From contig NZ_DS989813.1 in NCBI RefSeq assembly GCF_000155775.1, forward strand, positions 1 to 64,000: DNA of 64,000 nucleotides. Direction: 5' to 3'. The position numbers and the translations under genes were made by a program. This DNA comes from Glaciecola sp. HTCC2999 (GTDB lineage Bacteria > Pseudomonadota > Gammaproteobacteria > Enterobacterales > Alteromonadaceae). This document shows, in pieces, positions 18,066-29,177 of the stretch (the stretch's first letter is position 1; every line of letters begins with the position of its first letter). The notes beneath the pieces are model-generated. The model was given only the letters and a program-made list of their open reading frames with translations. It searched no databases and had not been told where the DNA came from.

Positions 18066-18689
18066 TTGATACAGACCATAATGAAATGCACCTGTTACAT
18101 GCTGCTTAATGGGCTTTAGATGATAAGGCTGTGATAAGTTGTTTAAAGCCTGATTAATGTGCATTAACGTCACTGCAGATTCATGTTCTAGGTAGATTAA
18201 GGCATCTGTAGCCAGTATCTGATGGTTCACACAGGCGCATAAACTGGGGATCAACAGGCCTTCACCGAATGGGGGGTCGAGAAATAAAATATTGATAGGT
18301 AGTGAGTGTTCACTTTCATTTTGTTTTATGTTCTGTAAAGCTTGTGAAAATTCGCTATGATAAGAAGTGATATTTTGAGCGCAGCCTAAACCAGCGGCGT
18401 TATGGGTGATTTGTAGAGATGCTTGTGAGGTCTTCTCAACAAAATACACATGCTTAGCTCCACGCGATAGCGCTTCAAATCCTAAACTCCCACTGCCAGC
18501 AAACCCATCAAGACAAATGGCATCATGGACATTTTGCATTAACCAATTAAATAGTGTTTCTTTGGTACGATCAGTGGTTGGCCTAAGACCCGGCGAATCT
18601 AAAACGGGTAATTGGCGCCCACGGAACTGCCCAGCGATGATCCGAATACGGCCGGTTGCCTTGGGATTTTTTTGTTTGTTGTGACGCAT
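18051..18689 (-). CDS. rsmD: 16S rRNA (guanine966-N2)-methyltransferase
   Basis: A 212-residue SAM-dependent methyltransferase modifying G966 of 16S rRNA. Motifs: IRIIAGQFRGRQLPV at the N-terminus, RPTTDRTKETLFNWL, CLDGFAGSGSLGFEALSRGA (SAM site) and FLDPPFGEG (catalytic NPPY-like). It is divergent from ftsY across 75 bases, the usual gammaproteobacterial arrangement. Confidence 0.96.
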   Translation of the reverse strand: MRHNKQKNPKATGRIRIIAGQFRGRQLPVLDSPGLRPTTDRTKETLFNWLMQNVHDAICLDGFAGSGSLGFEALSRGAKHVYFVEKTSQASLQITHNAAGLGCAQNITSYHSEFSQALQNIKQNESEHSLPINILFLDPPFGEGLLIPSLCACVNHQILATDALIYLEHESAVTLMHINQALNNLSQPYHLKPIKQHVTGAFHYGLYQLLRR

Positions 18690-18764
18690 CTTTGTTAATT
18701 TTTGAGCTAAGTTAATGGTATGATAACAATAATTATTTGACTACGCTTAAAAAGTCTTTGTTGT

Positions 18765-19868
18765 ATGTTTAATTTATTTAAAAAGAAACAACCCAAATCA
18801 TCGCAAATCACATCGCCAGAACAGGTAGATGTGCAAGCTGAGCATGCGGACGAATCAAACGTTGACGCACTGCAAAATATAGAGTCTTCGCCCGAGCCTT
18901 CACCCGAGCCTTCACCCGAGCCTTCGCCTGATCCTAAACCTTCGTTTTTTAGTTCGTTAGCTGCCAAGTTATCACGTACGAAAGAAAGTATTGGCTCTGG
19001 TATCGCAGATCTATTTGTGGGACGTAGTATTGATGATGAATTATATGAGGATCTCGAAACCCAATTGCTAGTGGCTGATGTCGGTATGGATACGACTCAA
19101 AATATAATCGAACATCTAACACAAAGCACTAAGCGAAGTACGCTAAAAAATGGTGAGGCCTTATTAGGTGAGCTCAAGGCATACATGGGTGAGCTTTTAA
19201 CGAATATTGAAGCACCGTTAATTCCCGTAGTTCCTGAGGGAAAAAAGGGGCCGTTCGTCATATTAATGGTTGGCGTAAATGGGGTCGGTAAGACTACCAC
19301 TATTGGTAAGATGGCAAAACAATTTCAACAAGATGGTAAAAAAGTGATGCTAGCTGCTGGCGATACCTTTAGAGCCGCAGCGGTTGAGCAGCTGCAAGTT
19401 TGGGGTGAAAGAAATGATATTCCAGTCGTCGCACAACATACCGGTGCAGATAGTGCTTCAGTCCTTTATGATGCCATTCAATCGGCTCAAGCGAAAAATA
19501 TAGATGTGTTGATTGCAGACACTGCTGGACGATTACAAAACAAAGATTATTTAATGCAAGAGCTAGAAAAAGTCGTGCGTGTTATTCGCAAGATTAATCC
19601 AGATGCCCCGCATGAAATTATGCTCACTATTGATGCTGGTACGGGACAAAACGCCATCAGCCAAGCGAAGTTATTTCACGATGCAGTAGGTTTAACGGGT
19701 ATCACTCTTAGTAAACTTGATGGCACGGCTAAAGGTGGTGTGATTTTTTCAATCGCTGATCAGTTTTCAATTCCAGTGCGATATATTGGTGTGGGTGAAG
19801 CAATTGACGATTTGCGTCCGTTTCAAGCCACAGAATTTATTGACGCATTATTCGAACCCACGAAATAG
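18765..19868 (+). CDS. ftsY: Signal recognition particle receptor FtsY
   Basis: A 367-residue SRP GTPase that receives ribosome-nascent chain complexes at the membrane. The N-terminal acidic A region is short (about 70 residues) and contains a Ser-Pro-Glu-Pro repeat run near residues 44-57. The NG domain shows GVNGVGKTTTIGKMAK, GDTFRAAAVEQL, DTAGRLQNKD and TLSKLDGTAKGG. It heads ftsY-ftsE-ftsX, 6 bases before ftsE, the classical operon upstream of rpoH. Confidence 0.97.
   Translation: MFNLFKKKQPKSSQITSPEQVDVQAEHADESNVDALQNIESSPEPSPEPSPEPSPDPKPSFFSSLAAKLSRTKESIGSGIADLFVGRSIDDELYEDLETQLLVADVGMDTTQNIIEHLTQSTKRSTLKNGEALLGELKAYMGELLTNIEAPLIPVVPEGKKGPFVILMVGVNGVGKTTTIGKMAKQFQQDGKKVMLAAGDTFRAAAVEQLQVWGERNDIPVVAQHTGADSASVLYDAIQSAQAKNIDVLIADTAGRLQNKDYLMQELEKVVRVIRKINPDAPHEIMLTIDAGTGQNAISQAKLFHDAVGLTGITLSKLDGTAKGGVIFSIADQFSIPVRYIGVGEAIDDLRPFQATEFIDALFEPTK
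18891..18938 (+). repeat. 12-bp tandem repeats coding for Ser-Pro-Glu-Pro in ftsY
   Basis: About four copies of a 12-base unit close to TCACCCGAGCCT lie within the acidic linker of ftsY and encode repeated SPEP. Copy number probably varies by slippage in steps of four residues without breaking the frame. Confidence 0.8.
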
Positions 19869-19874
19869 CTAATT

Positions 19875-20618
19875 ATGATTAAATTTGATCGAGTGAGTAA
19901 AACCTACCCCGGTGGTCAACAAGCACTACAGCAGGTAGATTTTCATATTGAACCAGGTGAAATGGCATTTTTAACTGGTCATTCCGGTGCGGGCAAAAGT
20001 ACGATCCTTAAGCTCATTTCATTGATGGAACGTCCTAGTGTAGGGAATGTGTTGATTAATGGTCATAACCTTAACAATATCAAATTGAATCAAGTACCCT
20101 ACATCCGCAGAGATATAGGTATGATTTTTCAATCTCATCAATTACTGATGGATAAAACTGTTTTTGACAATGTCGCTCTTCCTCTGGTGATAGAAGGCTA
20201 CTCACGTAAACAAATTCAAAAACGTGTGTCTGCTGCACTGGATATGGTCGGGTTGTTACACAAAATCCAGCAACTCCCATTAGCGCTTTCTGGTGGCGAG
20301 CAGCAACGAGTGGGTATTGCTAGAGCAGTAGTTAATCGTCCACCACTATTACTAGCTGATGAGCCAACGGGTAACCTTGATCCTAAATTGTCGATGGAGA
20401 TTATGCGATTATTCGAAGATTTCAATCAAGCAGGTGTGTGTGTATTTATAGCTACCCATGATTTAGGCTTAATTGCGCGGATGAAATATCGCTCTCTAAC
20501 GATTAAAGAAGGGCGTATGATAGATGATGGGTTGGCTGAATCAGTTAACCCCATAATGGATTCACATGATCCTTACGCCGCTCCTGTCACTAAATTACCA
20601 CCGAAGTACACCTCATGA
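19875..20618 (+). CDS. ftsE: Cell division ATP-binding protein FtsE
   Basis: A 247-residue ABC ATPase which, with FtsX, controls periplasmic amidase activation at the division septum. Walker A is GHSGAGKST, the signature [16 protein letters not shown], and Walker [13 protein letters not shown]. The protein is about 25 residues longer than E. coli FtsE, with a tail ending [10 protein letters not shown]. It overlaps ftsX by 4 bases (ATGA). Confidence 0.97.
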   Translation: MIKFDRVSKTYPGGQQALQQVDFHIEPGEMAFLTGHSGAGKSTILKLISLMERPSVGNVLINGHNLNNIKLNQVPYIRRDIGMIFQSHQLLMDKTVFDNVALPLVIEGYSRKQIQKRVSAALDMVGLLHKIQQLPLALSGGEQQRVGIARAVVNRPPLLLADEPTGNLDPKLSMEIMRLFEDFNQAGVCVFIATHDLGLIARMKYRSLTIKEGRMIDDGLAESVNPIMDSHDPYAAPVTKLPPKYTS

Positions 20619-21598
20619 GTTTATTATTTACCGGCCGTAACAGCAGTAGCGCATCTCGCAGGGTCAGTCTTTTTCAACGTTTGTTGATGGGCATCATTAA
20701 CCATATACGTCAAGCGTTGGCGAGTTTAGGTGAGTTATGGCGTTCCCCCCTCGCTACGATTATGACAATTGGTGTGTTGGGGCTGAGTATTACATTACCT
20801 AGCACTTTGTATTTGATGGTTAAAAACACCGAAAAAGTCACCGCAGGCTGGGAAGATGCGGGTGAGATTTCATTATATTTACAAGCAAACACCACTGCAA
20901 AGCAAGCACAAAAATTGCTAAGCGGTGTTAGTGCAATGAAAAATAAAATTGATGACGCCCGATTAATCTCGCCTGATCTCGCGTTAGAAGAATTTGAAAC
21001 ATTATCGGGGCTAGGTGATGCGCTTGCCTATTTAGACGCCAACCCATTACCTTATGTGTTATTAATTACACCTAAGCCAGAGTATTTGCGTCCAGAAGCC
21101 GCTCGTCAATTGTTATCGGAATTAGAACAACAATCCATCGTAGACTTTGGTAAATTGGATATTGAATGGTTAGAAAAGTTGTATGCAATTGTTTCTATTG
21201 CCAAAGATATTGTGTGGATTGTCGCGATATTACTATGCGTTTCAGTGGTTTTAATTATTGGTAATACGATTCGTTTAAATATCTTATCTCAGCGAGAGGC
21301 AATTGCAGTAATGAAACTGGTTGGTGCGACCGATAACTTCATTCGATTTCCTTTTTTATACACCGGTTTTTGGTACGGAATTTTAGGTGGATTTTTAGCT
21401 TGGATGTTAGTTGCATTTTTACTGTGGTGGATCCAATCAGGTGTTGAAAACCTGGCTGGATTATACCGTACGTCGTTTACTATTAGTGGGTTAGATGGTT
21501 CGGCTTTGGGTATAATTCTAATGATTTCGATTACGTTAGGTCTCATTGGATCGTTGATATCAGTACAAAAGCATATCAAAGAAATTGAACCGAGCTAG
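20615..21598 (+). CDS. ftsX: Cell division protein FtsX
   Basis: A 327-residue inner-membrane partner of FtsE with four transmembrane segments and a large periplasmic loop after the first. Recognisable parts are SPLATIMTIGVLGLSITLPS (first helix), ISLYLQANTTAKQ, REAIAVMKLVGATDNFIRFPF and the final helices. The start overlaps ftsE. Transcription seems to end in the 154-base gap before rpoH, though I see no clear intrinsic terminator there. Confidence 0.96.
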   Translation: MSLLFTGRNSSSASRRVSLFQRLLMGIINHIRQALASLGELWRSPLATIMTIGVLGLSITLPSTLYLMVKNTEKVTAGWEDAGEISLYLQANTTAKQAQKLLSGVSAMKNKIDDARLISPDLALEEFETLSGLGDALAYLDANPLPYVLLITPKPEYLRPEAARQLLSELEQQSIVDFGKLDIEWLEKLYAIVSIAKDIVWIVAILLCVSVVLIIGNTIRLNILSQREAIAVMKLVGATDNFIRFPFLYTGFWYGILGGFLAWMLVAFLLWWIQSGVENLAGLYRTSFTISGLDGSALGIILMISITLGLIGSLISVQKHIKEIEPS

Positions 21599-21752
21599 AT
21601 AAGATATTGAACTTTTTGCTCTAATCCCCATACTAATGAGTAGTGAATTTAATCTATATATGTTTAAACTAAATAATTAAGTGTGCATGTCGCATTTATC
21701 GATTCACTTTGGTATATTAAGAGAGATATATTAAATAACGGAGTTTTATTTG

Positions 21753-22604
21753 ATGAGTAAATCCATGCAAATGGCATTAACGATTCCTCAAAGCGGTAGT
21801 ATAGAGAGCTACATTCAATCGGTAAGCAATATACCGATGCTGTCTGCTGATGAAGAAAAGTCATTAGCGGAACGCTTATTTAATGAAGGTGATCTCACTG
21901 CAGCACGTGAATTAGTTATGTCACATTTACGTTTTGTTGTACATATAGCAAAGTCTTATTCAGGCTATGGTCTAGCTCAAGCTGATTTAGTGCAAGAAGG
22001 AAACATAGGATTAATGAAGGCGGTGAAGCGCTTCGACCCTAACGTGGGTGTCCGTTTGGTTTCTTTTGCTGTCCATTGGATCAAAGCTGAAATACACGAG
22101 TTTGTATTAAAAAATTGGCGCATCGTAAAAGTTGCCACGACAAAGGCGCAACGGAAGTTATTTTTTAACTTACGTAAGTCTAAAAAACGTCTAGGGTGGT
22201 TCACCCATAAAGAAGTACAGAAGGTCGCTGAAGAACTTGGTGTAAGTGAAAAGGAAGTGCTGCAAATGGAAGCCCGTATGGGAAGCCAAGACACTGCTTT
22301 TGATTTGTCTAGTGACGATGGTGACGATAACAGTAATTTTTCGCCAGCTCAGTATTTAGAAGATAAATCTGAAAACGTTGAAGCTGCTGTTATTAATGCT
22401 GATTATGATAGTAACGCCTCTGCACGCCTTTACTCTGCGATTAAGACACTTGATGAACGTAGTCAGTATATTATCGAAACTCGCTGGTTAAATGATAATA
22501 AAATGACATTACAAGACTTAGCCGCTAAGTATGAAGTGTCTGCTGAACGTGTGAGACAGATAGAAAAGAATGCGATGAAGAAAATTCAAGCCGCAATGTC
22601 GTAG
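21753..22604 (+). CDS. rpoH: RNA polymerase sigma-32 (heat shock) factor
   Basis: A 283-residue alternative sigma factor for heat-shock promoters. Present are the N-terminal [13 protein letters not shown], region 2 sequence [18 protein letters not shown] and [19 protein letters not shown], the RpoH box [15 protein letters not shown], and the region 4 helix-turn-helix near [20 protein letters not shown]. The start at 21753 has CGGAG nine bases upstream. The AT-rich 5' region could hold the family's thermosensor RNA structure, but I cannot demonstrate it. Confidence 0.97.
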   Translation: MSKSMQMALTIPQSGSIESYIQSVSNIPMLSADEEKSLAERLFNEGDLTAARELVMSHLRFVVHIAKSYSGYGLAQADLVQEGNIGLMKAVKRFDPNVGVRLVSFAVHWIKAEIHEFVLKNWRIVKVATTKAQRKLFFNLRKSKKRLGWFTHKEVQKVAEELGVSEKEVLQMEARMGSQDTAFDLSSDDGDDNSNFSPAQYLEDKSENVEAAVINADYDSNASARLYSAIKTLDERSQYIIETRWLNDNKMTLQDLAAKYEVSAERVRQIEKNAMKKIQAAMS

Positions 22605-22628
22605 GCTATAGAAGCATAATATTAAAAG

Positions 22629-22657
22629 AACCACTGCTTAGTCAGTGGTTTTTTTTT
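22629..22657 (+). terminator. Intrinsic terminator of rpoH
   Basis: An 8-bp perfect stem AACCACTG (22629-22636)/CAGTGGTT (22643-22650) is followed by a long T run. The right arm and T run lie inside the last codons of the convergent YiiD-like gene. Confidence 0.93.
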
Positions 22658-23543
22658 GCGGTAATACCCAATAAGCGCCCTTAAACTCAGCAACGGGCGT
22701 GTCACCGTCCAGGATATTAACAGTCAAATCGACCCGCATTTTATTGCCATTATTTAGTGCTTGATAATCACATTCATAGTGTTCGATGTGTACTTGAGCT
22801 CTGGGCTGCATAGTAATGGGTTTATGGTAATGGATATTACCATCGCCTAATACGATTTCACCTTCGAGCTTCTTACGTTTGAGTTCTAGGAATATCATTC
22901 CCCAACCAGCTAATGTACCTAAAGAAAATATACTCCCGGCAAACATAGTGCCATGTAAGTTAATATTTTTATTTAATGAAGCCCTTACTTCCAGTGTAGT
23001 CCCAGAATATTGATGAATCTTAATACCCATTTGATCTGAAATGGGAATAGTATTTTCCCATGTAGACTGTAATTCTTGACACCACTTAGGATGAATCAAA
23101 AACTGTTGCGCACTTAGTTTCTTTAACATGTGAATACGATTCAGTTTACGCAAAGCTTCGGGAGCAGAAAATTTGGTATAACCACAGATTTCAAAAAATG
23201 CACGAGAGCTTTCAAGGCTATTGGTGACAGCTCGGATAGCACCTTGTTCAATCGCCACCTTTTCTAAAGTCGCCACTATAAGACTGCCATACCCTTTTCC
23301 ATGAGCTTCAAATGCGACTGCGATATGACGTATTTGTACCTCTTCAGCAGTATTAAAATGCACTCTCCCAATCGCCATAATATCGTTATTTACATTAACG
23401 ATCATACGATGCTCTGCAACTAGCTCATACTCATCTTTTTCAGATCCTTCAGGGAAGTTGAATGGTGCTTTTAAGATTTGCCAACGAAAATGAAAATAGG
23501 CAGCTAACTCTTGCTCAGTAGTGGGTTTTATTATTTTATACAA
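22638..23543 (-). CDS. Fused GNAT acetyltransferase and hot-dog thioesterase (YiiD-like)
   Basis: A 301-residue fusion. Residues about 1-145 are a GNAT domain, with IRHIAVAFEAHGKGYGSLIV as the acetyl-CoA site; residues about 150-300 are a YiiD C-terminal thioesterase-like hot-dog domain (NLHGTMFAGSIFSLGTLAGW, NIHYHKPITMQPRA). The same architecture occurs in E. coli YiiD. Some hot-dog proteins of this type have been linked to malonyl-ACP decarboxylation and fatty acid initiation; that role here is inference. It lies 39 bases downstream of dtd, probably in the same operon. Confidence 0.85.
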   Translation of the reverse strand: MYKIIKPTTEQELAAYFHFRWQILKAPFNFPEGSEKDEYELVAEHRMIVNVNNDIMAIGRVHFNTAEEVQIRHIAVAFEAHGKGYGSLIVATLEKVAIEQGAIRAVTNSLESSRAFFEICGYTKFSAPEALRKLNRIHMLKKLSAQQFLIHPKWCQELQSTWENTIPISDQMGIKIHQYSGTTLEVRASLNKNINLHGTMFAGSIFSLGTLAGWGMIFLELKRKKLEGEIVLGDGNIHYHKPITMQPRAQVHIEHYECDYQALNNGNKMRVDLTVNILDGDTPVAEFKGAYWVLPQKKTTD

Positions 23544-23582
23544 AGCGTAATAATCCTATTAATCGCTCATGTCGAGCGAGTG

Positions 23583-24032
23583 CTAAACGGTCAGTGTGAA
23601 AGTGACTGGCCCATCATTTATTAATGCTACTTGCATATCTGCACCAAATTGTCCGGTAGCGATATGCGAATCAGGTAACTGTGTTTGTTGTTTTACCTCA
23701 TCGATGAAAGCATTATACATCGTTAACCCATGTTCATGGGATGCCCCTTTAGAAAAGCCAGGGCGGTTACCTTTTTGAGTATCTGCAACTAATGTAAATT
23801 GAGAGACAATTAGCAAAGCGCCTTGAGCCTGTTCAATATTAAGATTCATTTTGCCCAAATCATCATTAAACATTCTAAAATTTAATAGCTTTTTAGCCAG
23901 TTTTTGAGCATGAGAGGGGGTGTCTTGCGCTTCAATTCCTAATAATAATAACCCACCAGCGCTGATTTCGCTAATCACTTCTTGATTAACGGAAACGGAT
24001 GCCTGAGAAACGCGTTGAATAAGACCTATCAT
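23583..24032 (-). CDS. dtd: D-aminoacyl-tRNA deacylase
   Basis: A 149-residue enzyme that hydrolyses D-aminoacyl-tRNAs, a translational quality-control step. Motifs are MIGLIQRVSQASVSV at the start, LLIVSQFTLVAD with the catalytic SQFTL, and the C-terminal NDGPVTFTL with the chiral-proofreading Gly-Pro. The reading frame continues 35 codons upstream, but ATG 24032 with GAGG before it matches the family start. It is divergent from the small membrane protein gene. Confidence 0.95.
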   Translation of the reverse strand: MIGLIQRVSQASVSVNQEVISEISAGGLLLLGIEAQDTPSHAQKLAKKLLNFRMFNDDLGKMNLNIEQAQGALLIVSQFTLVADTQKGNRPGFSKGASHEHGLTMYNAFIDEVKQQTQLPDSHIATGQFGADMQVALINDGPVTFTLTV

Positions 24033-24130
24033 CAATGACCCTCGACGAATAACATTGTATTTATATAATTTATGAACTAGTTTATATGTGTAGGGTCGTA
24101 ATTTAAATAAATTATTATTAGAGAAAAATA

Positions 24131-24361
24131 ATGTCACAACAAGGTTCTGGTGGAAACGTTCTTGCCGCTATTTGTAGTTTTTTCATTCCGGGTTTAGGGC
24201 AGCTTGTGCAAGGACGTGTACTTGCAGCAATACTCTTTTTTGTCGTTGCGGGTGTCTGTTATGGGCTCGCTGCCACTGTTATATTCATATTTTTATGGCC
24301 GGTAGGCGCTATTGCTCATCTATGGTCAATTATAAGTGCAGCGCGTTATCGCGCATTTTAA
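24131..24361 (+). CDS. Small integral membrane protein, TM2-like
   Basis: A 76-residue protein with two hydrophobic helices. The motif CSFFIPGLGQLVQGR, followed by a helix with FFVVAGVCYGLAA, resembles the TM2 and related two-helix families, in which a short loop joins the helices. The end is ARYRAF. The function is unknown. It stands 72 bases before the DUF2959 lipoprotein gene on the same strand and may share its transcript. Confidence 0.7.
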   Translation: MSQQGSGGNVLAAICSFFIPGLGQLVQGRVLAAILFFVVAGVCYGLAATVIFIFLWPVGAIAHLWSIISAARYRAF

Positions 24362-24432
24362 CAATCAATCTTTACTTACATGGGTTAAATAGACATCCAA
24401 TATTGGAATAGAGATTTGCAAAAGGAGTTGCT

Positions 24433-25054
24433 ATGTCCATTACATTTAGATCAGTTTTTCTACTATTAACTTTATCTCTGTCAAGCTGCCAAAGTGTTTA
24501 TTATAGTGCTTGGGAAAAGCTTGGCGTCGAGAAGCGAGATATATTAGTTGACCGAGTAGAAGATGCACGAGACTCGCAAACAGAAGCTCAAGCGGAATTT
24601 GCCTCTGCGTTAGCAGAGTTTAGCGCATTGATAAACTTTGATGGAGGTGAACTTGAGTCAGTCTATCACACCTTAAGTAGTCAATTTGATGATGCCCAAA
24701 CGGCAGCTGATGATGTCAGTGCTAGGATCAGTAAAGTGCAAAGTGTAGCTGATGCACTATTTGAAGAGTGGCAAGCCGAATTAGCGCTTTATACTAACCC
24801 TAATTTAAAACGAGATAGTCAACGTAAGCTACATGATACTAAGGCTCAATATAAAGCGATGTTACGCGCTATGCGAAAAGTGGAAAGCAGTATGCCTCCT
24901 GTACTTAATGCATTGCAAAACAATGTTTTATATCTTAAACACAACCTTAATGCTAATGCTGTAGGAGCGTTACAAGGAGAACTATCTTCAATTCAATCGG
25001 ATGTGGGTAGTTTAATTGATGAAATGAATGCGGCCATTAAACAGTCCGACCGCT

Positions 25055-25077
<23 letters not shown>
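24433..25077 (+). CDS. DUF2959 lipoprotein
   Basis: A 214-residue predicted lipoprotein. The N-terminal signal ends in the lipobox LSSC (Cys near residue 19) followed by QSVYYSAWEKLGVEKRDILV, the typical start of DUF2959. The mature part is almost entirely long alpha-helices with heptad character, suggesting a coiled-coil bundle. A strong ribosome site (AAAAGGAG) precedes the ATG. The last 23 bases overlap the yihY gene on the other strand. The function of the family is unknown. Confidence 0.88.
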
Positions 25078-26835
<1,758 letters not shown>

Positions 26836-26848
26836 TCAGATAAAAAAG

Positions 26849-26880
26849 TGTACAATAGACGTTTAGACGTCTAAACTACG
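26849..26880. promoter_or_regulatory. MetJ operator (tandem Met boxes) between metF and metJ
   Basis: Contiguous 8-base units close to the MetJ box AGACGTCT: AGACGTTT (26857-26864), AGACGTCT (26865-26872, perfect), and a weak AAACTACG after it. MetJ with SAM binds arrays of such boxes. The position between divergent metF and metJ fits repression of metF and autoregulation of metJ. Confidence 0.85.
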
Positions 26881-26978
26881 TAATATTAGGGGAGCCGTCA
26901 AGCATTAATATGTGAAGTTCTACTAATAATCTATAGCATAAAAATATAATAAAAAGTTCAACGTTTGAGGTAGTCACA

Positions 26979-27317
26979 ATGGCCCAGTGGAATGGTAAAT
27001 ATATTCATCCCTATGCAGAGCATGGCAAAAAAAGTGAACAAGTAAAAAAAGTGACTGTGTCTATTCCGATCAATGTTCTAAAGGTATTGACAGATGAGCG
27101 TACGCGCAGGCAGGTGAATAATTTACGCCATGCGACGAATTCAGAATTGTTGTGTGAAGCGTTTTTACATGCTTTTACAGGACAGCCGTTACCCAATGAT
27201 AACGATTTAAAGAAAGGGAATAAGAACCGAATACCAGAGTCGGTTAGACAACTGATGGAAGAAATGGGGCTTGAAGCAGAACTTGAAGCATCTAACCAAA
27301 CCCCAGATGAGGAGTAA
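26979..27317 (+). CDS. metJ: Methionine repressor MetJ
   Basis: A 112-residue ribbon-helix-helix repressor that uses SAM as co-repressor. The DNA-contacting strand is [20 protein letters not shown], followed by [19 protein letters not shown], both almost as in E. coli. The C-terminus is somewhat longer than in E. coli. It is convergent with maeB. Confidence 0.97.
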   Translation: MAQWNGKYIHPYAEHGKKSEQVKKVTVSIPINVLKVLTDERTRRQVNNLRHATNSELLCEAFLHAFTGQPLPNDNDLKKGNKNRIPESVRQLMEEMGLEAELEASNQTPDEE

Positions 27318-27318
27318 T

Positions 27319-27342
27319 AGGTTAAGTCATGAGACTTAACCT
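27319..27342. terminator. Hairpin between metJ and maeB, no T run
   Basis: A 10-bp perfect stem AGGTTAAGTC/GACTTAACCT with loop ATGA follows the metJ stop and covers the maeB stop codon on the other strand. Neither side has a T run, so it may stabilise 3' ends rather than terminate by itself. Confidence 0.5.
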
Positions 27343-28583
27343 TCCATATAACCTTCAGGTAAGGCTGTAAGATAGGCAACACCTGAATCGATGGCTGCTT
27401 GCCCGACCGCTTTAGCAATACGTGCACACAAACGTGGGTCCATGGGTTTAGGAATAATATAGTCTCGACCAAATATCAGCTTATCTACACCAGCAGCGGC
27501 CAATACTTCTTCCGGCACCGGCTCCTTTGAGATACTTCTAATGGCTTCTACTGCAGCCACTTTCATTTCATCATTGATGGCACTCGCACGCACGTCTAAT
27601 GCACCACGGAATATAAACGGAAAGCACAGTACGTTATTCACCTGATTTGGATAATCAGAACGACCTGTGGCCATAATCAAATCATCGCGAGTCGCCATCG
27701 CTAACTCGGGTTTAATTTCTGGGTCGGGATTAGAACAAGCAAATACGATAGGGTTAGGTCCCATCAACGCTAAGGTTTCTGGCGGTAATACGTCCGGACC
27801 AGATACTCCTACAAATACATCAGCCCCATCCATGACATCTTCTAAAGTCCGTTTGTCGGTATTATTAGCAAAAGCGGCTTTATGTTCAGTTAATGATTCA
27901 CGACGTGTATGGATAACACCATTGCGATCTAGCATGTAAATTTTTTCACGCTGTGCACCACATTTAATCAGTAACTCCATACATGCGATTGCAGCAGCGC
28001 CAGCGCCCATACAAACAATCCGGACATCTTTGATATCTTTACCTTGTATTTCTAATGCATTGAGCATCCCTGCAGCGGTTACAATCGCGGTGCCGTGCTG
28101 GTCATCATGGAAAATAGGGATCTTACAGCGCTTTTGTAATTCTCTCTCAATTTCAAAACATTCAGGTGCTTTGATATCCTCAAGGTTAATGCCACCAAAG
28201 GTATCGGCGATATTAGCTACAGTATTGATAAACTCTTCAGTGGTGCGGTGAGATACTTCGATATCGATAGAATCAAGACCGGCAAAGCGTTTGAATAAAA
28301 GGGCTTTGCCCTCCATTACTGGTTTTGATGCGAGAGGTCCCAAATTACCCAAGCCTAATATAGCGGTGCCATTAGAAATGACAGCGACCATATTTCCTTT
28401 GGCGGTATACTTATAAGCATTAGCTGGGTCATCAGCAATTTCACGAACAGGTTCGGCAACGCCAGGGCTATAAGCTAATGCTAAATCTTTGACAGTAGCG
28501 GCTGGAGTAGTCAGTTCGACACTAATCTTTCCTGGTTTAGGCAGGGCGTGATAGTCTAACGCTTGTTGACGAAAATCAGACAT
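27336..28583 (-). CDS. maeB: Malic enzyme, short form without phosphotransacetylase-like domain
   Basis: A 415-residue malate dehydrogenase (decarboxylating) making pyruvate and NAD(P)H. The malic domain has [26 protein letters not shown] and [14 protein letters not shown]; the metal site is [14 protein letters not shown]; the NAD(P) fold has [14 protein letters not shown]. It resembles the N-terminal half of E. coli MaeB but ends before the phosphotransacetylase-like half. NADP or NAD preference cannot be read with certainty. It stands alone between rpmE and metJ. Confidence 0.9.
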   Translation of the reverse strand: MSDFRQQALDYHALPKPGKISVELTTPAATVKDLALAYSPGVAEPVREIADDPANAYKYTAKGNMVAVISNGTAILGLGNLGPLASKPVMEGKALLFKRFAGLDSIDIEVSHRTTEEFINTVANIADTFGGINLEDIKAPECFEIERELQKRCKIPIFHDDQHGTAIVTAAGMLNALEIQGKDIKDVRIVCMGAGAAAIACMELLIKCGAQREKIYMLDRNGVIHTRRESLTEHKAAFANNTDKRTLEDVMDGADVFVGVSGPDVLPPETLALMGPNPIVFACSNPDPEIKPELAMATRDDLIMATGRSDYPNQVNNVLCFPFIFRGALDVRASAINDEMKVAAVEAIRSISKEPVPEEVLAAAGVDKLIFGRDYIIPKPMDPRLCARIAKAVGQAAIDSGVAYLTALPEGYMEG

Positions 28584-28716
28584 ATTTCGTGCATTTCCTT
28601 GATCTGTAGGGAGTTAAAGGTACCTCTATTTATTTGCTTTATGATTGTTTTTATTAGCAATAATCCTAATGTAACACAGCAGAAATTAAATACACATCTG
28701 ATTTATTTATAGACAT

Positions 28717-28743
28717 AAAAAAAGCGCTGAATGAGCGCTTTTT
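28717..28743 (-). terminator. Intrinsic terminator of rpmE
   Basis: A 9-bp stem AAAAGCGCT/AGCGCTTTT (28720-28728, 28734-28742) with loop GAATG. On the minus strand it is followed by a run of seven T, so it ends rpmE transcription 38 bases after its stop. Confidence 0.9.
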
Positions 28744-28780
28744 GATGATAACTAGATGAGCTGCTAGCAGCAAATTAGTA

Positions 28781-28993
28781 TTATTTTTTGCTAAGTGCAC
28801 CAAAACGCTTGTTAAAGCGATCAACACGACCACCAGTATCAACGTTACGTTGCTTACCAGTATAGAACGGGTGACATGCTGAACATACGTCTAGGTTTAA
28901 ATCTTTACCGACAGTAGAGCGAATTTTCATTTCATTACCACAAGAACATGTTGCAGTAATTTCTTCGTACTTAGGGTGAATACCTTCTTTCAT
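28781..28993 (-). CDS. rpmE: 50S ribosomal protein L31, zinc-binding type
   Basis: A 70-residue ribosomal protein. It keeps the zinc cysteines (TCSCGNE and [12 protein letters not shown]), so it is the C+ form, which can be replaced by the zinc-free paralogue under zinc limitation. The start [10 protein letters not shown] and the sequence [14 protein letters not shown] are typical. It is divergent from priA. Confidence 0.97.
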   Translation of the reverse strand: MKEGIHPKYEEITATCSCGNEMKIRSTVGKDLNLDVCSACHPFYTGKQRNVDTGGRVDRFNKRFGALSKK

Positions 28994-29132
28994 GGGATAC
29001 CTTTAAATGTAGGCCGCATCGCTATACAACCCGAAGTTGCACACCATACGCAATAATTAACATGACCTACCGCACGTGCAGTAGCTCGCAAAATGGACGC
29101 GCATAATAATGTAACTTCCTTAAATGATCAAG

Positions 29133-29138
29133 TATAAT
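29133..29138 (+). promoter_or_regulatory. Probable priA promoter -10 element
   Basis: A perfect TATAAT lies 45 bases before the chosen priA start. With a 17-base spacer the -35 would be TGTAAC (29110-29115), a poor match. The element sits inside the first codons of the longer reading frame starting at 29124, which argues against that start. Confidence 0.45.
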
Positions 29139-29177
29139 CGTGTTTTAACTACTAAAAACAGAATATCAATTCAACCT

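Noticed and set aside
18891-18938. Short direct repeats as a CRISPR-like array
   Set aside because: The units are contiguous 12-mers in frame within ftsY, with no spacers.
29124-29177. Longer start for priA
   Set aside because: The extra codons include a perfect TATAAT element and lack similarity to PriA N-termini.
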